The notes beneath the pieces are model-generated. The model was given only the letters and a program-made list of their open reading frames with translations, had not been told where the DNA came from and made no database searches. Both the position numbers and the translations under genes were made by a program. From the NCBI RefSeq assembly GCF_002379085.1, contig NZ_NBZW01000003.1, forward strand, positions 214,087 to 278,086: a stretch of DNA of 64,000 bases, written 5' to 3'. How positions within the stretch are numbered: position 1 is the stretch's first letter; each line of letters begins with the position of its first letter. Positions 47,757 to 56,910 of this stretch are shown here, piece by piece. This DNA comes from Polaromonas sp. AET17H-212 (GTDB lineage: Bacteria > Pseudomonadota > Gammaproteobacteria > Burkholderiales > Burkholderiaceae_C).

Positions 47757-47933
47757 CAAGCAGGGGCCGCGGAACCGGCTTCGCCGGGCCGCAGGCGCAG
47801 CGGCCCCGAGGGGCTGGAGCCTGCGGCTCCAAAGCTGCCTGCGCAGCTTTGGACAGGCGACAGAGGCGAAGCGTCCCGCGAGCCGCGGCCTGCAAGGCCT
47901 CGGGAGCGACACGCAGTGCGCGACCGTGGGGGC
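47757..47933. repeat. GC-rich dispersed repeat, long copy
   Basis: It begins CAAGCAGGGGCCGCGGAACC, continues GGCCGCAGGCGCAGCGGCCC and ends GCGACCGTGGGGGC. A shorter copy is at 59924-60018 with the same start, middle and end. Internal inverted repeats GGAGCCTGCGGCTCC and AAAGCTGC with GCAGCTTT can fold. It directly follows the stop of the enoyl-CoA hydratase gene. Confidence 0.8.
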
Positions 47934-47934
47934 T

Positions 47935-48711
47935 CTACCTGTGCTTGAACACTGGCTTGCGCTTGTTGACAAAAGCGTCCATGCCTTCCTTCTGGTCCTC
48001 GGTGGCAAAGGTCGCGTGGAACAGGCGCCGCTCGAACATGATGCCGTCGGCCAGGGTGCCTTCATAGGCGCGGTTCACGGCTTCCTTGGCGGCCATCACG
48101 GCAATCTGACCGTAGTCGCAGATCTGCAGCGCGGCGCCCAGCGCTTCTTCCATGAGCTTGTCCAGCGGCACGACACGGCTGACGAGCCCGCTGCGTTCGG
48201 CTTCCACGGCATCCATCATGCGGCCGGTCAGGACCAGGTCCATGGCCTTGGCCTTGCCGACGGCGCGCGGCAGGCGTTGCGTGCCGCCCGAGCCGGGGAT
48301 GATGCCGAGCTTGATTTCAGGCTGACCGAACCGGGCGTTGTCGGCGGCAATGATGAAGTCGCACATCATGGCCAGCTCACAGCCGCCGCCAAGTGCAAAG
48401 CCGCTGACGGCGGCGATCACCGGCTTGCGGATGCTGCGGATCTGCTCCCAGTTGCGCGTGATGTAGTCGCCCTTGTAGACGTCGGCAAAGCTGTAGCTCG
48501 CCATCGCGCCGATGTCGGCGCCGGCCGCAAAGGCTTTTTCGCTGCCGGTCAGGATCATGCAGCCGATGTTGTCGTCCGCGTCGAAAGCCTTGAGCGCAGC
48601 GCCCAGCTCGTCCATCAGCTGGTCGTTGAGTGCATTGAGTTGTTTCGGCCGGTTCAGGGTGACGATGGCCACGCGGCCTTCGGTGCGGGTCTGGATCAAT
48701 TCATAAGTCAT
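47935..48711 (-). CDS. Enoyl-CoA hydratase
   Basis: A 258-residue crotonase-fold enzyme that hydrates trans-2-enoyl-CoA. The oxyanion-hole segments [11 protein letters not shown] (about residue 60) and [47 protein letters not shown] (about 99-145) carry both catalytic glutamates of active hydratases. The ATG at 48711 follows AAGGAAC. It diverges from paaG, with a TetR-type palindrome in the shared intergenic region, so it may serve phenylacetate degradation (PaaF-like) as well as fatty acid oxidation. Confidence 0.9.
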   Translation of the reverse strand: MTYELIQTRTEGRVAIVTLNRPKQLNALNDQLMDELGAALKAFDADDNIGCMILTGSEKAFAAGADIGAMASYSFADVYKGDYITRNWEQIRSIRKPVIAAVSGFALGGGCELAMMCDFIIAADNARFGQPEIKLGIIPGSGGTQRLPRAVGKAKAMDLVLTGRMMDAVEAERSGLVSRVVPLDKLMEEALGAALQICDYGQIAVMAAKEAVNRAYEGTLADGIMFERRLFHATFATEDQKEGMDAFVNKRKPVFKHR

Positions 48712-48793
48712 GGCGGGTTCCTTTTGAGGCTGAATCATGCCACGATCTTTTTGCCTGGCCAGCGCGTCGCAAGGTGGAAAAGCAAGGGAAAAC

Positions 48794-48819
48794 ATTGACC
48801 GACCTGACGGTCGGTTAAT
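48794..48819. promoter_or_regulatory. PaaR/TetR-type operator between enoyl-CoA hydratase and paaG
   Basis: ATTGACCGACC, then TGAC, then GGTCGGTTAAT forms a near-perfect inverted repeat of 11-base arms. It fits the ACCGACC/GGTCGGT operators predicted for TetR-family PaaR in betaproteobacteria. A -35-like TTGACC overlaps its left arm on the plus strand, so binding would block the paaG promoter. No tetR gene lies in the window. Confidence 0.75.
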
Positions 48820-48844
48820 GCTAGATTCGTGACAGGAGATGCTT

Positions 48845-49660
48845 ATGACCGATGTCCCTTCCGAACCTGCCGTGCTGTTGTCCACACAGGGCGCCGTGGC
48901 GCTTGTGACGCTGAACCGGCCGCAGGCCCTGAACAGTTTTACCCGCCAGATGCACCAGCAACTCTGGACCGCGCTGGACGCCGTGGAGGCCGATCTATCG
49001 CTGCGCGCCCTCGTGATCACTGGCGCCGGCCGCGGTTTCTGCGCCGGTGCCGATCTGGCCGAGTTCGACTTTGCGCCCGGCCCCAACCTTGTCGAACGTG
49101 CCGACCCCGGTCCCATCATCGACCAGGCCTTCAACCCGACGGTGCGGCGCCTGCAGAAACTGCGCGTGCCGACGATTGCCGCCGTGAACGGCGTGGCCGC
49201 CGGGGCGGGCGCCTCGCTGGCCATGACCTGCGACCTGGCGATTGCCGCGCCGGGTGCCAGCTTCATCCAGGCCTTCAGCAAGATCGGCCTGGTGCCCGAT
49301 GCGGGCGGCTCCTGGTTTCTGGTCAAGCGCCTGGGCCTGGCGCGGGCGCTGGGGCTGGCCATGCTGGGCGACAAGCTCAGCGCGAAGGATGCGAAGGAGT
49401 GGGGAATGATCTGGGACGTGGCCGGCGAGGGCGAAGACTGCCTGGACAAGGCGATGGCGCTGGCCGCACGCCTGGCCGTCATGCCGACCCGCGCCCTGGT
49501 GGAGACGCGGCGCCTGCTCAGCGAGGGCGCCAGCCGGGGCCTGGATGCCCAGCTGGACCAGGAGCGCGACACCCAGTCGGCGCTGGGTCGCACCCACGAT
49601 TACATCGAAGGCGTGATGGCCTTCCTCGAGAAGCGCCCGCCAGCGTTCAGGGGCAACTAG
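48845..49660 (+). CDS. paaG: PaaG, 1,2-epoxyphenylacetyl-CoA isomerase
   Basis: PaaG turns ring-1,2-epoxyphenylacetyl-CoA into 2-oxepin-2(3H)-ylideneacetyl-CoA in aerobic phenylacetate degradation. The 271-residue crotonase-fold protein has [13 protein letters not shown] and [21 protein letters not shown], the latter with Ala in place of the first hydratase Glu, and the later [19 protein letters not shown], as in PaaG. AGGAG at 48834-48838 fits ATG 48845 and not the adjacent ATG 48839. It leads an operon with paaI and paaK. Confidence 0.9.
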   Translation: MTDVPSEPAVLLSTQGAVALVTLNRPQALNSFTRQMHQQLWTALDAVEADLSLRALVITGAGRGFCAGADLAEFDFAPGPNLVERADPGPIIDQAFNPTVRRLQKLRVPTIAAVNGVAAGAGASLAMTCDLAIAAPGASFIQAFSKIGLVPDAGGSWFLVKRLGLARALGLAMLGDKLSAKDAKEWGMIWDVAGEGEDCLDKAMALAARLAVMPTRALVETRRLLSEGASRGLDAQLDQERDTQSALGRTHDYIEGVMAFLEKRPPAFRGN

Positions 49661-50095
49661 ATGGATGCCCAGCAGCTGGCCCGCGCGGTGGGCGAATCCA
49701 TGTTTGCCGCCGACAGTGCCTCGCGCGACTTCATGCAGATGGAGCTGGTGTCCTGCGCACCCGGCCGTGCGGTGATGCGCATGGCCGTGCGTGAGCCCAT
49801 GCTCAACGGCCACAAGATCTGCCACGGCGGACTGATCTTTACGCTGGCCGACTCGACCTTTGCCTTTGCCTGCAACAGCTACAACAAGGTCGCGGTGGCG
49901 GCGGGTTGCAGCATCGAGTTCCTCAGACCCGGCCAGCTCGGTGATGTGCTGACCTGTGAAGGGGTGGAGCAGACGCTGCAGGGCCGGCATGGGATTTACG
50001 ACATGAAGGTCAGCAACCAGCGCGGCGAGGTGATTGCGATGTTCCGTGGGAAAAGCGCGCAGATTGCAGGCCACGTGATTCCGGAGAACCCATGA
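49661..50095 (+). CDS. paaI: PaaI, phenylacetyl-CoA-pathway thioesterase
   Basis: A hotdog-fold thioesterase of 144 residues that removes CoA from hydroxyphenylacetyl-CoA dead-end products. The conserved segment HGGLIFTLADSTFAFACN lies near residue 55, with the catalytic Asp in the LADS motif, and NKVAVAAGCSIEFLRPG follows. The start is immediately after the paaG stop with no gap, so it is translationally coupled. The paaK ATG overlaps its end by 4 bases. Confidence 0.92.
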   Translation: MDAQQLARAVGESMFAADSASRDFMQMELVSCAPGRAVMRMAVREPMLNGHKICHGGLIFTLADSTFAFACNSYNKVAVAAGCSIEFLRPGQLGDVLTCEGVEQTLQGRHGIYDMKVSNQRGEVIAMFRGKSAQIAGHVIPENP

Positions 50096-51384
50096 CAAGT
50101 TTTCCGCTCGAACCGATTGAGAAGGCCAGCCTCGACGAACTGCGCGCCCTGCAGCTCAAGCGCCTGCAGTCGACGCTGCAGCATGCCTACCGGCATTCCC
50201 CGGTCTACCAGGCCAAGTTCGATGCTGCCGGTGTTCACCCCGGGGACTGCAAGTCGCTGGCTGACCTGGCGAAGTTTCCCTTCACCACCAAACACGACCT
50301 GCGTGCCAGCTATCCCTTCGGCATGTTTGCGGTGCCGCGCGAGCAGTGTGTGCGTATTCACGCGTCCAGCGGCACCACCGGCAAGCCGACCGTGGTGGCA
50401 TACACAAAAAATGACGTCGACATGTGGGCCGGCTGTGTCGCCCGCAGCATACGCGCGGCGGGCGCGCGGCCCGGCGACCTGGTGCACATCAGTTACGGCT
50501 ACGGCCTGTTCACGGGCGGGCTGGGCGCGCATTACGGTGCCGAGAAGCTGGGCCTGACCGTCGTGCCGTTTGGTGGCGGGCAGACCGAGCGGCAGGTGCA
50601 GCTGATCACCGATTTCAAGCCCGACATCATCATGGTGACGCCCAGCTACATGCTGGCGATCGCCGACGAATTTGAAAAGCAGGGCTTGTCCGCCGCCGAT
50701 GCCAGCCTGCGCATCGGCATTTTTGGTGCCGAACCCTGGACCAACGACATGCGTCATGCGATTGAAAAACGCATGGGGCTGGATGCGGTGGACATCTATG
50801 GCCTGAGCGAGGTCATCGGCCCGGGCGTGGCCAGCGAGTGTGTGGAAACCAAGGACGGCCCGACCATCTGGGAGGACCATTTCTACCCCGAGATCATCGA
50901 TCCCGTCAGCGGTGAACTGCTGCCCGACGGCGAGATCGGCGAGCTGGTGTTCACCAGCCTGAGCAAGGAAGCGTTGCCCATCATCCGCTACCGCACACGC
51001 GACCTCACGCGCCTGTTGCCCGGCACGGCGCGCAGCATGCGTCGCATGGAGAAGATCACGGGCCGCAGCGACGACATGATGATCGTGCGCGGCGTCAACG
51101 TGTTTCCAACGCAGATCGAGGAGTTGATCCTCAAGCGCCATGAGCTTGCGCCGCATTACCAGTGCATTCTGACCCGCGAGGGCAGCATGGACTGCCTGCG
51201 TGTGGCCGTGGAGACCCGCCCCGGTCTGGCGCCCGACAGCCCGTCCGCGCGGGCAGCGGCTGATGTGCTGCAGCATGAGATCAAGGCCTACATCGGGACC
51301 AGTGTGGATATCGAGTTGCGTGCCGAGGGCGGTGTGGAGCGCAGTCTGGGCAAGGCCAAGCGGGTGCTGGACCGCCGGCATTGA
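50092..51384 (+). CDS. paaK: PaaK, phenylacetate-CoA ligase
   Basis: PaaK activates phenylacetate with ATP and CoA, the entry step of the pathway. The 430-residue protein has the P-loop SSGTTGKPTVVAYTKND near residue 92, YGLSEVIGPGVASECVETKDG, the DDMMIVRGVNVFPTQIEE hinge and the C-terminal domain of this branch of ANL enzymes. Length agrees with PaaK (about 437). It ends the paaG-paaI-paaK unit; the ring-epoxidising paaABCDE and paaZ must lie elsewhere, as they are not in the window. Confidence 0.96.
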   Translation: MTSFPLEPIEKASLDELRALQLKRLQSTLQHAYRHSPVYQAKFDAAGVHPGDCKSLADLAKFPFTTKHDLRASYPFGMFAVPREQCVRIHASSGTTGKPTVVAYTKNDVDMWAGCVARSIRAAGARPGDLVHISYGYGLFTGGLGAHYGAEKLGLTVVPFGGGQTERQVQLITDFKPDIIMVTPSYMLAIADEFEKQGLSAADASLRIGIFGAEPWTNDMRHAIEKRMGLDAVDIYGLSEVIGPGVASECVETKDGPTIWEDHFYPEIIDPVSGELLPDGEIGELVFTSLSKEALPIIRYRTRDLTRLLPGTARSMRRMEKITGRSDDMMIVRGVNVFPTQIEELILKRHELAPHYQCILTREGSMDCLRVAVETRPGLAPDSPSARAAADVLQHEIKAYIGTSVDIELRAEGGVERSLGKAKRVLDRRH

Positions 51385-51477
51385 GCGGCGCTTCCGGGTT
51401 TTCCGGGGTAAGCACCCTCTCGACGCTGTACGGTTTTGGTTCTAGACTGATTTGATAACTGGTTACAGGAGGTTGCC

Positions 51478-51993
51478 ATGCCGGACAAGCAAGTGATCTA
51501 TCAAAAAACGCAGAAGGGAACGGAGGCGGTTGCAAACCGGCATTCCGGCCTGGCCCCCAGACTGCGTTCCCTGTTGATCATGGTCGATGGCAAAAGAACC
51601 TACGCAGAACTGACCACCATGGCCGCGGCGCTCGGCGATCCGCAGCGTCTCTCAGAACTCGAAGCCGAGGGCCTGGTGGCGCCGGCAGTGGCCGAAGAAA
51701 AAACCATGCCGGCCGCGCTGGAGCCGGCCGATGTTCCGCCTAAGCCCGCCGCAGCAGCACCGCCGCAGCGTGCGGCCAACCTGGCGCAGGCGCAGCGTTT
51801 CTCCTCGCATTTGCTGGAGCACCTGCTCGGTCCGATGGCCGAGCCGCTGTGCATCAAGATCGAGGGCGCACGCGATCTCGCCGATTTTGTCGCCGTGATC
51901 AAGCGGGCCCGCGAGATCGTTCGCGAGATCAAGGGCGCCGCCGAAGCCGAGCGTTTTGTGGCCAAAATCGAAGCGCAGATGCCTGCTGGCTGA
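51478..51993 (+). CDS. Unknown Ala-rich protein, 171 residues
   Basis: I do not recognise a family. The N-terminal third (TEAVANRHSGLAPRLRSLLIMVDGKRTYAEL) resembles the short helical domain often found at the start of bacterial regulators of the same type, followed by an Ala/Pro linker and a C-terminal helical domain (FSSHLLEHLLGPMAEPLCIKIEGARDLADFVAVIKRAREI). It has no signal peptide. AGGAGG-type sequence (ACAGGAGGTTGCC) directly precedes ATG 51478, a strong ribosome site. It converges with the M61 peptidase gene. Confidence 0.7.
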   Translation: MPDKQVIYQKTQKGTEAVANRHSGLAPRLRSLLIMVDGKRTYAELTTMAAALGDPQRLSELEAEGLVAPAVAEEKTMPAALEPADVPPKPAAAAPPQRAANLAQAQRFSSHLLEHLLGPMAEPLCIKIEGARDLADFVAVIKRAREIVREIKGAAEAERFVAKIEAQMPAG

Positions 51994-52002
51994 ATCCCGG
52001 GC

Positions 52003-53835
52003 TCAGGCGGCGGGCACCAGCCACTTTTTCACCAGCGCCGCGTCCTTGGCCAGCAGCCGCCAGGTGGTCGTGTCCGGCGGCATCGTCAACTCCAGCCGAA
52101 GCAGGCGCTTGTCGCGCGCAACCAGCGCCGTGACTTTTTTACTGGGTCCGGCGTACAGCGGCAACTCATCGAGTTTGCCCAGGCGCCAGCCCGGGTTGGG
52201 CGGCTGGGCCGCTTTTCGGCCCTTTCCGGTCACAGGTATTTCGAGGCCCAGCCATTCGTCGCCGGCGGCAAAGCCGGCCTGTTCGGCCGCACCGCCGCGC
52301 AATACCGTCTTGATCTGGATGCCGTCCGTTTCCTGCACCCGCAGGCCCAACGCCTGCGCCAGCTGTGCCGGCTCCTCCAGCACCGCGACGCCGTGGCGTT
52401 GCAGCAGGTCTTTCAGCGGCAGCTCGCCCGTGCCATGCACCCAGCTGGCGATTTCCGCCGCATAAGAGCGGCCGCCGACCTCCAGCAGTGCGGCGGCGAA
52501 ATCCGCCTCGCTCATCACGCCGCCGCGGCAACGCAGCCACAGCTTGCGCATCACGTCGTCCAGCGTGGCCGGTGTGGCGCTCTTGCTTTCAGCGCGCAGG
52601 CTCAGGTCAAAACACAGGGCGACCAACGCGCCTTTGGTGTAATAGCTGACCGTGGCATTCGGCGTGTTTTCATCCTGGCGGTAATACTTGACCCAGGCGT
52701 CAAAACTGGCCTGTGCCACCGACTGCACCAACCGCCCCGGGGTCTGCATCACCTGGTTGATGGTCCGGTTCAGAAGTTTCAGATAAGCCGCTTCATCGAT
52801 CAGGCCGGCGCGGCACAGGACCAGGTCGTCGTAATAACTGGCGAAGCCTTCAAAAAACCAGAGCAGCTGCGTGTAGTTTTCACGGTCATAGTCGTAGTTG
52901 CCGAACTCTGCAGGGCGCAGGCGCTTGACGTTCCAGGTGTGGAAATATTCATGGCTGATCAGCCCGCGCAGCGTGGTGTACCCCTCGGGGAGCTTGCTGC
53001 TGCCCAGGCGCGGCAAGTCCTGGCGTTTGCAGATCAGCGCGGTGGAGTTGCGGTGCTCCAGCCCGCCGTAACCGTCGTCCACGGCGTTGAGCATGAACAG
53101 GTAATTTTTATACGGCGGCTTTTTGCCGCCGTGCCAGAAGCGTATCTGGGCTTCGCAGATTTTCCGGGCATCGGCCAGCAGCCGGGCGCCGTCAAAGCTG
53201 GCCGTGGCGCCGGCCACCACAAAGCGGTGCGGCACACCGCAGGCCACAAAAGAGCCGCTCCAGAAGCTCCCCATCTCGACCGGGCCATCCACCAGTTCGT
53301 CGTAGTTGGTGGCCAGGTAGCTGCCGAAGCCCTGCTTGTCGACCTGCAGCGGGCTCAGGCCGGTGGCCAAGGACCAGCCGCTGATGGCCGGCGCAGCCAT
53401 CACTTCAAGCAGGTGCGGCGCCTGGTCCTGGCCATCGACCCGCAGGCACAGGGAGCTGCCGTTGAAGAAGCCGCGGCCCGCGTCCAGCGAGGCCGTGCGT
53501 ACCGAGTTGTCGTTGGCATAAACCTCGTAGACCAGCACCAGCGGCTTGTCCGCGTTGCAGCGGATCTGCCAGCTGCATTTGTCGAGCTGTGCGATCTGGC
53601 CGGCAGGCAGCGCCCGGGCGCCTTGCCGTGCCCGCAGGCCCTGCAGGTTTTTCGAAAATTCGCGCACCAGGTAACTGCCGGGAATCCACACTGGCAGCGC
53701 CACCCGCTGCAGCGCGGCGGGCCGGGCAATGGTCAGGGTGACACGGAACAGATGGGCGTGGAGGTCGGCGATCTCGACGCGGTAGTGGACCCCGGCGGAT
53801 GGCGTTCCGGAGGGCTTGGCGGAAGGTTTGGGCAT
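52003..53835 (-). CDS. M61-family (glycyl aminopeptidase) metallopeptidase
   Basis: A 610-residue zinc peptidase. The metal motif HEYFHTWNVKRLRP is at about residue 291, with the third ligand expected in the following helix (ENYTQLLWFFEGFASYYDDL), and a PDZ-like domain at the C-terminus (about 470-580: GGAAEQAGFAAGDEWLGLEIP). The N-terminal beta domain has RVALPVWIPGSYLVREFSKNLQ, which is typical of M61. No signal peptide is evident. It is the last gene of the minus-strand run ubiH-like, dsbC, peptidase, separated from dsbC by about 150 bases. Confidence 0.9.
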   Translation of the reverse strand: MPKPSAKPSGTPSAGVHYRVEIADLHAHLFRVTLTIARPAALQRVALPVWIPGSYLVREFSKNLQGLRARQGARALPAGQIAQLDKCSWQIRCNADKPLVLVYEVYANDNSVRTASLDAGRGFFNGSSLCLRVDGQDQAPHLLEVMAAPAISGWSLATGLSPLQVDKQGFGSYLATNYDELVDGPVEMGSFWSGSFVACGVPHRFVVAGATASFDGARLLADARKICEAQIRFWHGGKKPPYKNYLFMLNAVDDGYGGLEHRNSTALICKRQDLPRLGSSKLPEGYTTLRGLISHEYFHTWNVKRLRPAEFGNYDYDRENYTQLLWFFEGFASYYDDLVLCRAGLIDEAAYLKLLNRTINQVMQTPGRLVQSVAQASFDAWVKYYRQDENTPNATVSYYTKGALVALCFDLSLRAESKSATPATLDDVMRKLWLRCRGGVMSEADFAAALLEVGGRSYAAEIASWVHGTGELPLKDLLQRHGVAVLEEPAQLAQALGLRVQETDGIQIKTVLRGGAAEQAGFAAGDEWLGLEIPVTGKGRKAAQPPNPGWRLGKLDELPLYAGPSKKVTALVARDKRLLRLELTMPPDTTTWRLLAKDAALVKKWLVPAA

Positions 53836-53895
53836 AGGCGCAAAGAATACCGCATCGGCCGGAGCGCGCCCTGGTGTTCCGGCGGCTGGCGGCTG

Positions 53896-53955
53896 GATTT
53901 ATTGCTATTGAAAAAAGAGCGGCTTCCGCCCGAATACAAAGGGCGGAGGCCCTGT
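53896..53955 (-). repeat. Dispersed repeat copy between dsbC and the M61 gene
   Basis: On the minus strand it gives AGGGCCTCCGCCCTTTGTAT, CGGGCGGAAGCCGCTCTTTT and CAATAGCAATAAATCC, the same block order as the copy at 23848-23912. It is more diverged in the middle. Confidence 0.6.
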
Positions 53956-53987
53956 TTTGTGCATGAACCCAGGCGGCCGGACCGGGT

Positions 53988-54704
53988 TTACTGGACCTTG
54001 GCGTCGCTCAGGTATTTCTCGACCTGCTGGGCGCTGATGGCGCCGGGCACGCGCGAGCCGTCGGCAAAAATCAGCGTCGGGGTGCCGGTGATGCGGTATT
54101 TTTTGCCGAACTCGACGTTGCGCGCCACCGCGCCGGCGTCGCAACTGGCATTGGCGACCGGCTGGTCACGCACCATCAGGTCCTGCCAGGCCTTGGCCTT
54201 GTCCTTGGCGCACCAGATGTTTTTGGACTTTTCCGCCGAATCCGGACTCAGGATGGGATACAGAAACATGTAGATGGTCACGTCACTGACCTTTTGCATG
54301 TCACGTTCAAAACGCTTGCAGTAGCCGCAGTTCGGATCCTCAAACACGGCCACCTTGCGCTTGCCGTTGCCGCGCACAATGGTGAAGGCGTCTTTCAGCG
54401 GGAGCGCATCAAAAGACACGGCGTTGAGCTTGTCGACGCGTTCTTCCGTCAGGTTGCGCCTGACCTTGGTGTCGATCAGGTTGCCCTGGAGCAGGTAGTT
54501 GCCCTCGGCATCGGTGTAAAAAATATCGCTGCCATTGACGCGCACCTCGTACAGGCCGGCCATGGGCGTCTTGCTGATCTCGTCGATCCTGGGCAGGTTG
54601 GGCAGGCGTTCGGCCAGGTTCTTGCGGATGGCCGCTTCCTGCGCAAAGGCGCCCAGGCTCAGGGCCAGCAGGGTGCCGGTCAGGATGGTCTTGAACAGTG
54701 TCAT
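53988..54704 (-). CDS. dsbC: DsbC-type thiol:disulfide interchange protein
   Basis: DsbC is a periplasmic disulfide isomerase. The 238-residue protein has a signal peptide (MTLFKTILTGTLLALSLGAFA, cut near residue 21), an N-terminal dimerisation domain (AIRKNLAERLPNLPRIDEI, YEVRVNGSDIFYTDAEGNYLL), and a thioredoxin domain with active site CGYC at residues 126-129 and a cis-Pro loop in ITGTPTLIF. A second Cys pair (IWCAKDKA, NASCDAG) is also present, as in E. coli. It lies 82 bases after the monooxygenase gene. Confidence 0.93.
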   Translation of the reverse strand: MTLFKTILTGTLLALSLGAFAQEAAIRKNLAERLPNLPRIDEISKTPMAGLYEVRVNGSDIFYTDAEGNYLLQGNLIDTKVRRNLTEERVDKLNAVSFDALPLKDAFTIVRGNGKRKVAVFEDPNCGYCKRFERDMQKVSDVTIYMFLYPILSPDSAEKSKNIWCAKDKAKAWQDLMVRDQPVANASCDAGAVARNVEFGKKYRITGTPTLIFADGSRVPGAISAQQVEKYLSDAKVQ

Positions 54705-54786
54705 TGTTTTCCAGTCTGTGTGATGAACTCTCACGCCTTTCACAGCGTTTCTCTCCGTGTCTTGCCCCGCCCGGCCCAAGGGCCGC

Positions 54787-55926
54787 TCATCCCGGGCGCT
54801 GCGGCGATGAACCCATGGCCTGGCGCGTGACCCATTCCTTCAGCGGTCCGCTGCGCGCAAAACCTTTCATGCCCCAATTGCGCAAGGCCTGCCAGCGCAC
54901 GTCGGTTTGCGCGAACAGGCCGTGTAATCCATCCGTCACCGCGCCCATGGCCGCCACTTCGGCCTTGCGCGAACGTTCATAACGCCGCAACAGCTTTTCG
55001 TCGCCCAGGCCGCGCCAGTATTCGCGCCCGTGAATCACGGCCGCGAGTCCGGCCGCATCGGCCAGGCCCAGGTTCAGGCCCTGGCCCGCCAGCGGATGCA
55101 CGGCATGGGCGGCGTCCCCGGCCAGCGCCCAGCCCGGACCGACCCAGCGTTCGGCCCGCGACAGCGCCAGTGGCCAGCTCGACAGGCTGCTCGCCAACTG
55201 CAGGCAACCTGCTTCGGCGCCGCAGACGGTTTGCACCGCCGCGGAAAATTCTTCCGGCTTCAACTTCTCCAGCGCGGCTGCGCGCTCTACAGAGACAGAC
55301 CAGACCAGCGCCACAGAGTTCCCGTCGGCACCGCCAATCGGCAAAAGAGCCAGAATTTCGCCGTTGTGGAACCACTGGCGGGCCACCCCCCGGTGCGCCA
55401 CGTCGCTTTGCAGGCGGGCGGCAATGGCTTTTTGCGGATAGGGCTTGATGATCCATTGCACGCCGAACTCGTTGCGGCTGGTGCTTTTCTGGCCCTCGCA
55501 GATGACCGTGAGCGCGGCCTTGACAGGCGCCTCCACGGTTTCTATCTGCGGCTGGTAACGCACGGCTTCGGCCAGCTGCTGCTCCAGCGCCGGTACATCG
55601 ACGATCCAGGCCAGGGCCGGGTCGGTGCTGCCTTGCGGGGCTGCAAAATCAAGCCGGCCCCCGTCGTCGCCCCAGACGCGCATTTCCAGCACCGGCGTGG
55701 CTGCCGGCGCCTCGGGCCAGGTCCGCAGCGAGGCCAGCAGTTGCCGCGAGGCGCTGTTGAGGGCGTAGGCCCGCACATCCTGCGGGACGGCGGGTTCCGC
55801 CGGGTTGCCGGCCGGCGCGGGCCGGGCAACCAGCGCCACGTGCAGGCGCTCGCGCGCCAGCAGCAGCGCCAGGGTACGGCCGACCACACCGCCACCGCGG
55901 ATACACACATCAAAAGGCTTGGACAT
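54787..55926 (-). CDS. UbiH/VisC-family FAD-dependent monooxygenase
   Basis: A 379-residue flavoprotein monooxygenase of the ubiquinone-biosynthesis type. The N-terminal FAD motif IRGGGVVGRTLALLLAR (GxGxxG, about residues 9-25) and the C-terminal GDAAHAVHPLAGQGLNLGLADAAGL (about 271-295) are clear. Which ring position of ubiquinone it hydroxylates, or whether it acts elsewhere, is not decidable. It is followed by dsbC and diverges from the MOSC gene by 75 bases. Confidence 0.85.
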   Translation of the reverse strand: MSKPFDVCIRGGGVVGRTLALLLARERLHVALVARPAPAGNPAEPAVPQDVRAYALNSASRQLLASLRTWPEAPAATPVLEMRVWGDDGGRLDFAAPQGSTDPALAWIVDVPALEQQLAEAVRYQPQIETVEAPVKAALTVICEGQKSTSRNEFGVQWIIKPYPQKAIAARLQSDVAHRGVARQWFHNGEILALLPIGGADGNSVALVWSVSVERAAALEKLKPEEFSAAVQTVCGAEAGCLQLASSLSSWPLALSRAERWVGPGWALAGDAAHAVHPLAGQGLNLGLADAAGLAAVIHGREYWRGLGDEKLLRRYERSRKAEVAAMGAVTDGLHGLFAQTDVRWQALRNWGMKGFARSGPLKEWVTRQAMGSSPQRPG

Positions 55927-56001
55927 GGCTCATTTTAGAAGGCAGGGCAAAATCGTCCCCAGTCGGTGCATCTTGAACTGAATTTTTGAAGGGTTTGACA
56001 C

Positions 56002-56910
56002 GTGCGTGAATCAATGAGCGAAACATCGGGCCCCGCGGCGGGCGACGTCGCGGCGGTGATCACCGGGCTGTGGGTTTATCCCGTCAAGTCCTGCGCCGGA
56101 GTGCAGGTGCAGGAAGTCCTGCTGACGGAAACCGGGCTGGAGTTTGACCGGGCCTGGATGGTGGTCGATGCGCAGGGCGCCTTTCTGACGCAGCGTGAGT
56201 TGCCGCGCATGGCGCTGATCCAGCCCCAGCTCAAGTACCACGACATGGTCCTGCGTGCTCCGGGCATGCTGGCGCTGCACATCGCCCTCGACCAGGTGCA
56301 GGAGCCGGTGCGCGTGACGATCTGGGACGACGAGGTCAAGGCTTACGACATGGGGCCCATCGCTGCCCAGTGGTTCAGCGATTTCCTCGGCGTGAAGGCG
56401 CGGCTGGTACGTTTTGATCCTGACGAAATGCGCGCGTCTAATCTGCAGTGGACCGGGGGCCTGGAGGCCCTCAACCAGTTCAGCGATGGCTACCCGGTGC
56501 TGGTGCTCAGCGAGGCCTCGCTGGCAGGGCTCAATGACAAGCTGCAGGCCGGCGCTCATGCCGCTGTCGGCATGGCACGCTTCCGGCCGAATATCGTGAT
56601 CGGCGATGCGCCCGGTGCCAGCGAACTGGCGCCGCACGATGAGGACCGGCTCAACCTGCTGGAGATTGTGACGGAACAAGGCGTGGCGCAACTCAAGCCG
56701 GTCAAGCCCTGTTCGCGCTGCCCGATTCCCAACATCGACCCCGCCACGGCGCAGAGCAGCCCCGAGGTCGGCGACACCCTGCAGCGCTACCGGCAGGACC
56801 CGCGCCTCCAGGGGGCTGTGAGTTTTGGCATGAATGCCATCGTGCTGCAGGGCAACGACTACCTGCTCAGGGTGGGGCAAAGCATCACGGCCAGCTACAA
56901 CTTCGACTGA
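56002..56910 (+). CDS. MOSC domain protein
   Basis: A 302-residue molybdenum-cofactor-type protein (MOSC_N plus MOSC domain), related to the mARC/YcbX branch that reduces N-hydroxylated compounds. The N-terminal domain begins ITGLWVYPVKSCAGVQVQEV with LEFDRAWMVVDAQGAFLTQRELPRMA, and the MOSC domain has FRPNIVIGDAPG and KPVKPCSRCPIPNIDPATAQ with the conserved cysteine. GAAGGG at 55988 favours GTG 56002; ATG 56014 is the alternative. YcbX proteins usually have a C-terminal ferredoxin; none is seen here. Confidence 0.88.
   Translation: MRESMSETSGPAAGDVAAVITGLWVYPVKSCAGVQVQEVLLTETGLEFDRAWMVVDAQGAFLTQRELPRMALIQPQLKYHDMVLRAPGMLALHIALDQVQEPVRVTIWDDEVKAYDMGPIAAQWFSDFLGVKARLVRFDPDEMRASNLQWTGGLEALNQFSDGYPVLVLSEASLAGLNDKLQAGAHAAVGMARFRPNIVIGDAPGASELAPHDEDRLNLLEIVTEQGVAQLKPVKPCSRCPIPNIDPATAQSSPEVGDTLQRYRQDPRLQGAVSFGMNAIVLQGNDYLLRVGQSITASYNFD

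Noticed and set aside
47935..49593. Enoyl-CoA hydratase frame extended to 552 codons
   Set aside because: The upstream 294 codons are antisense to paaG and lack family sequence; the ATG at 48711 with AAGGAA is the natural start.
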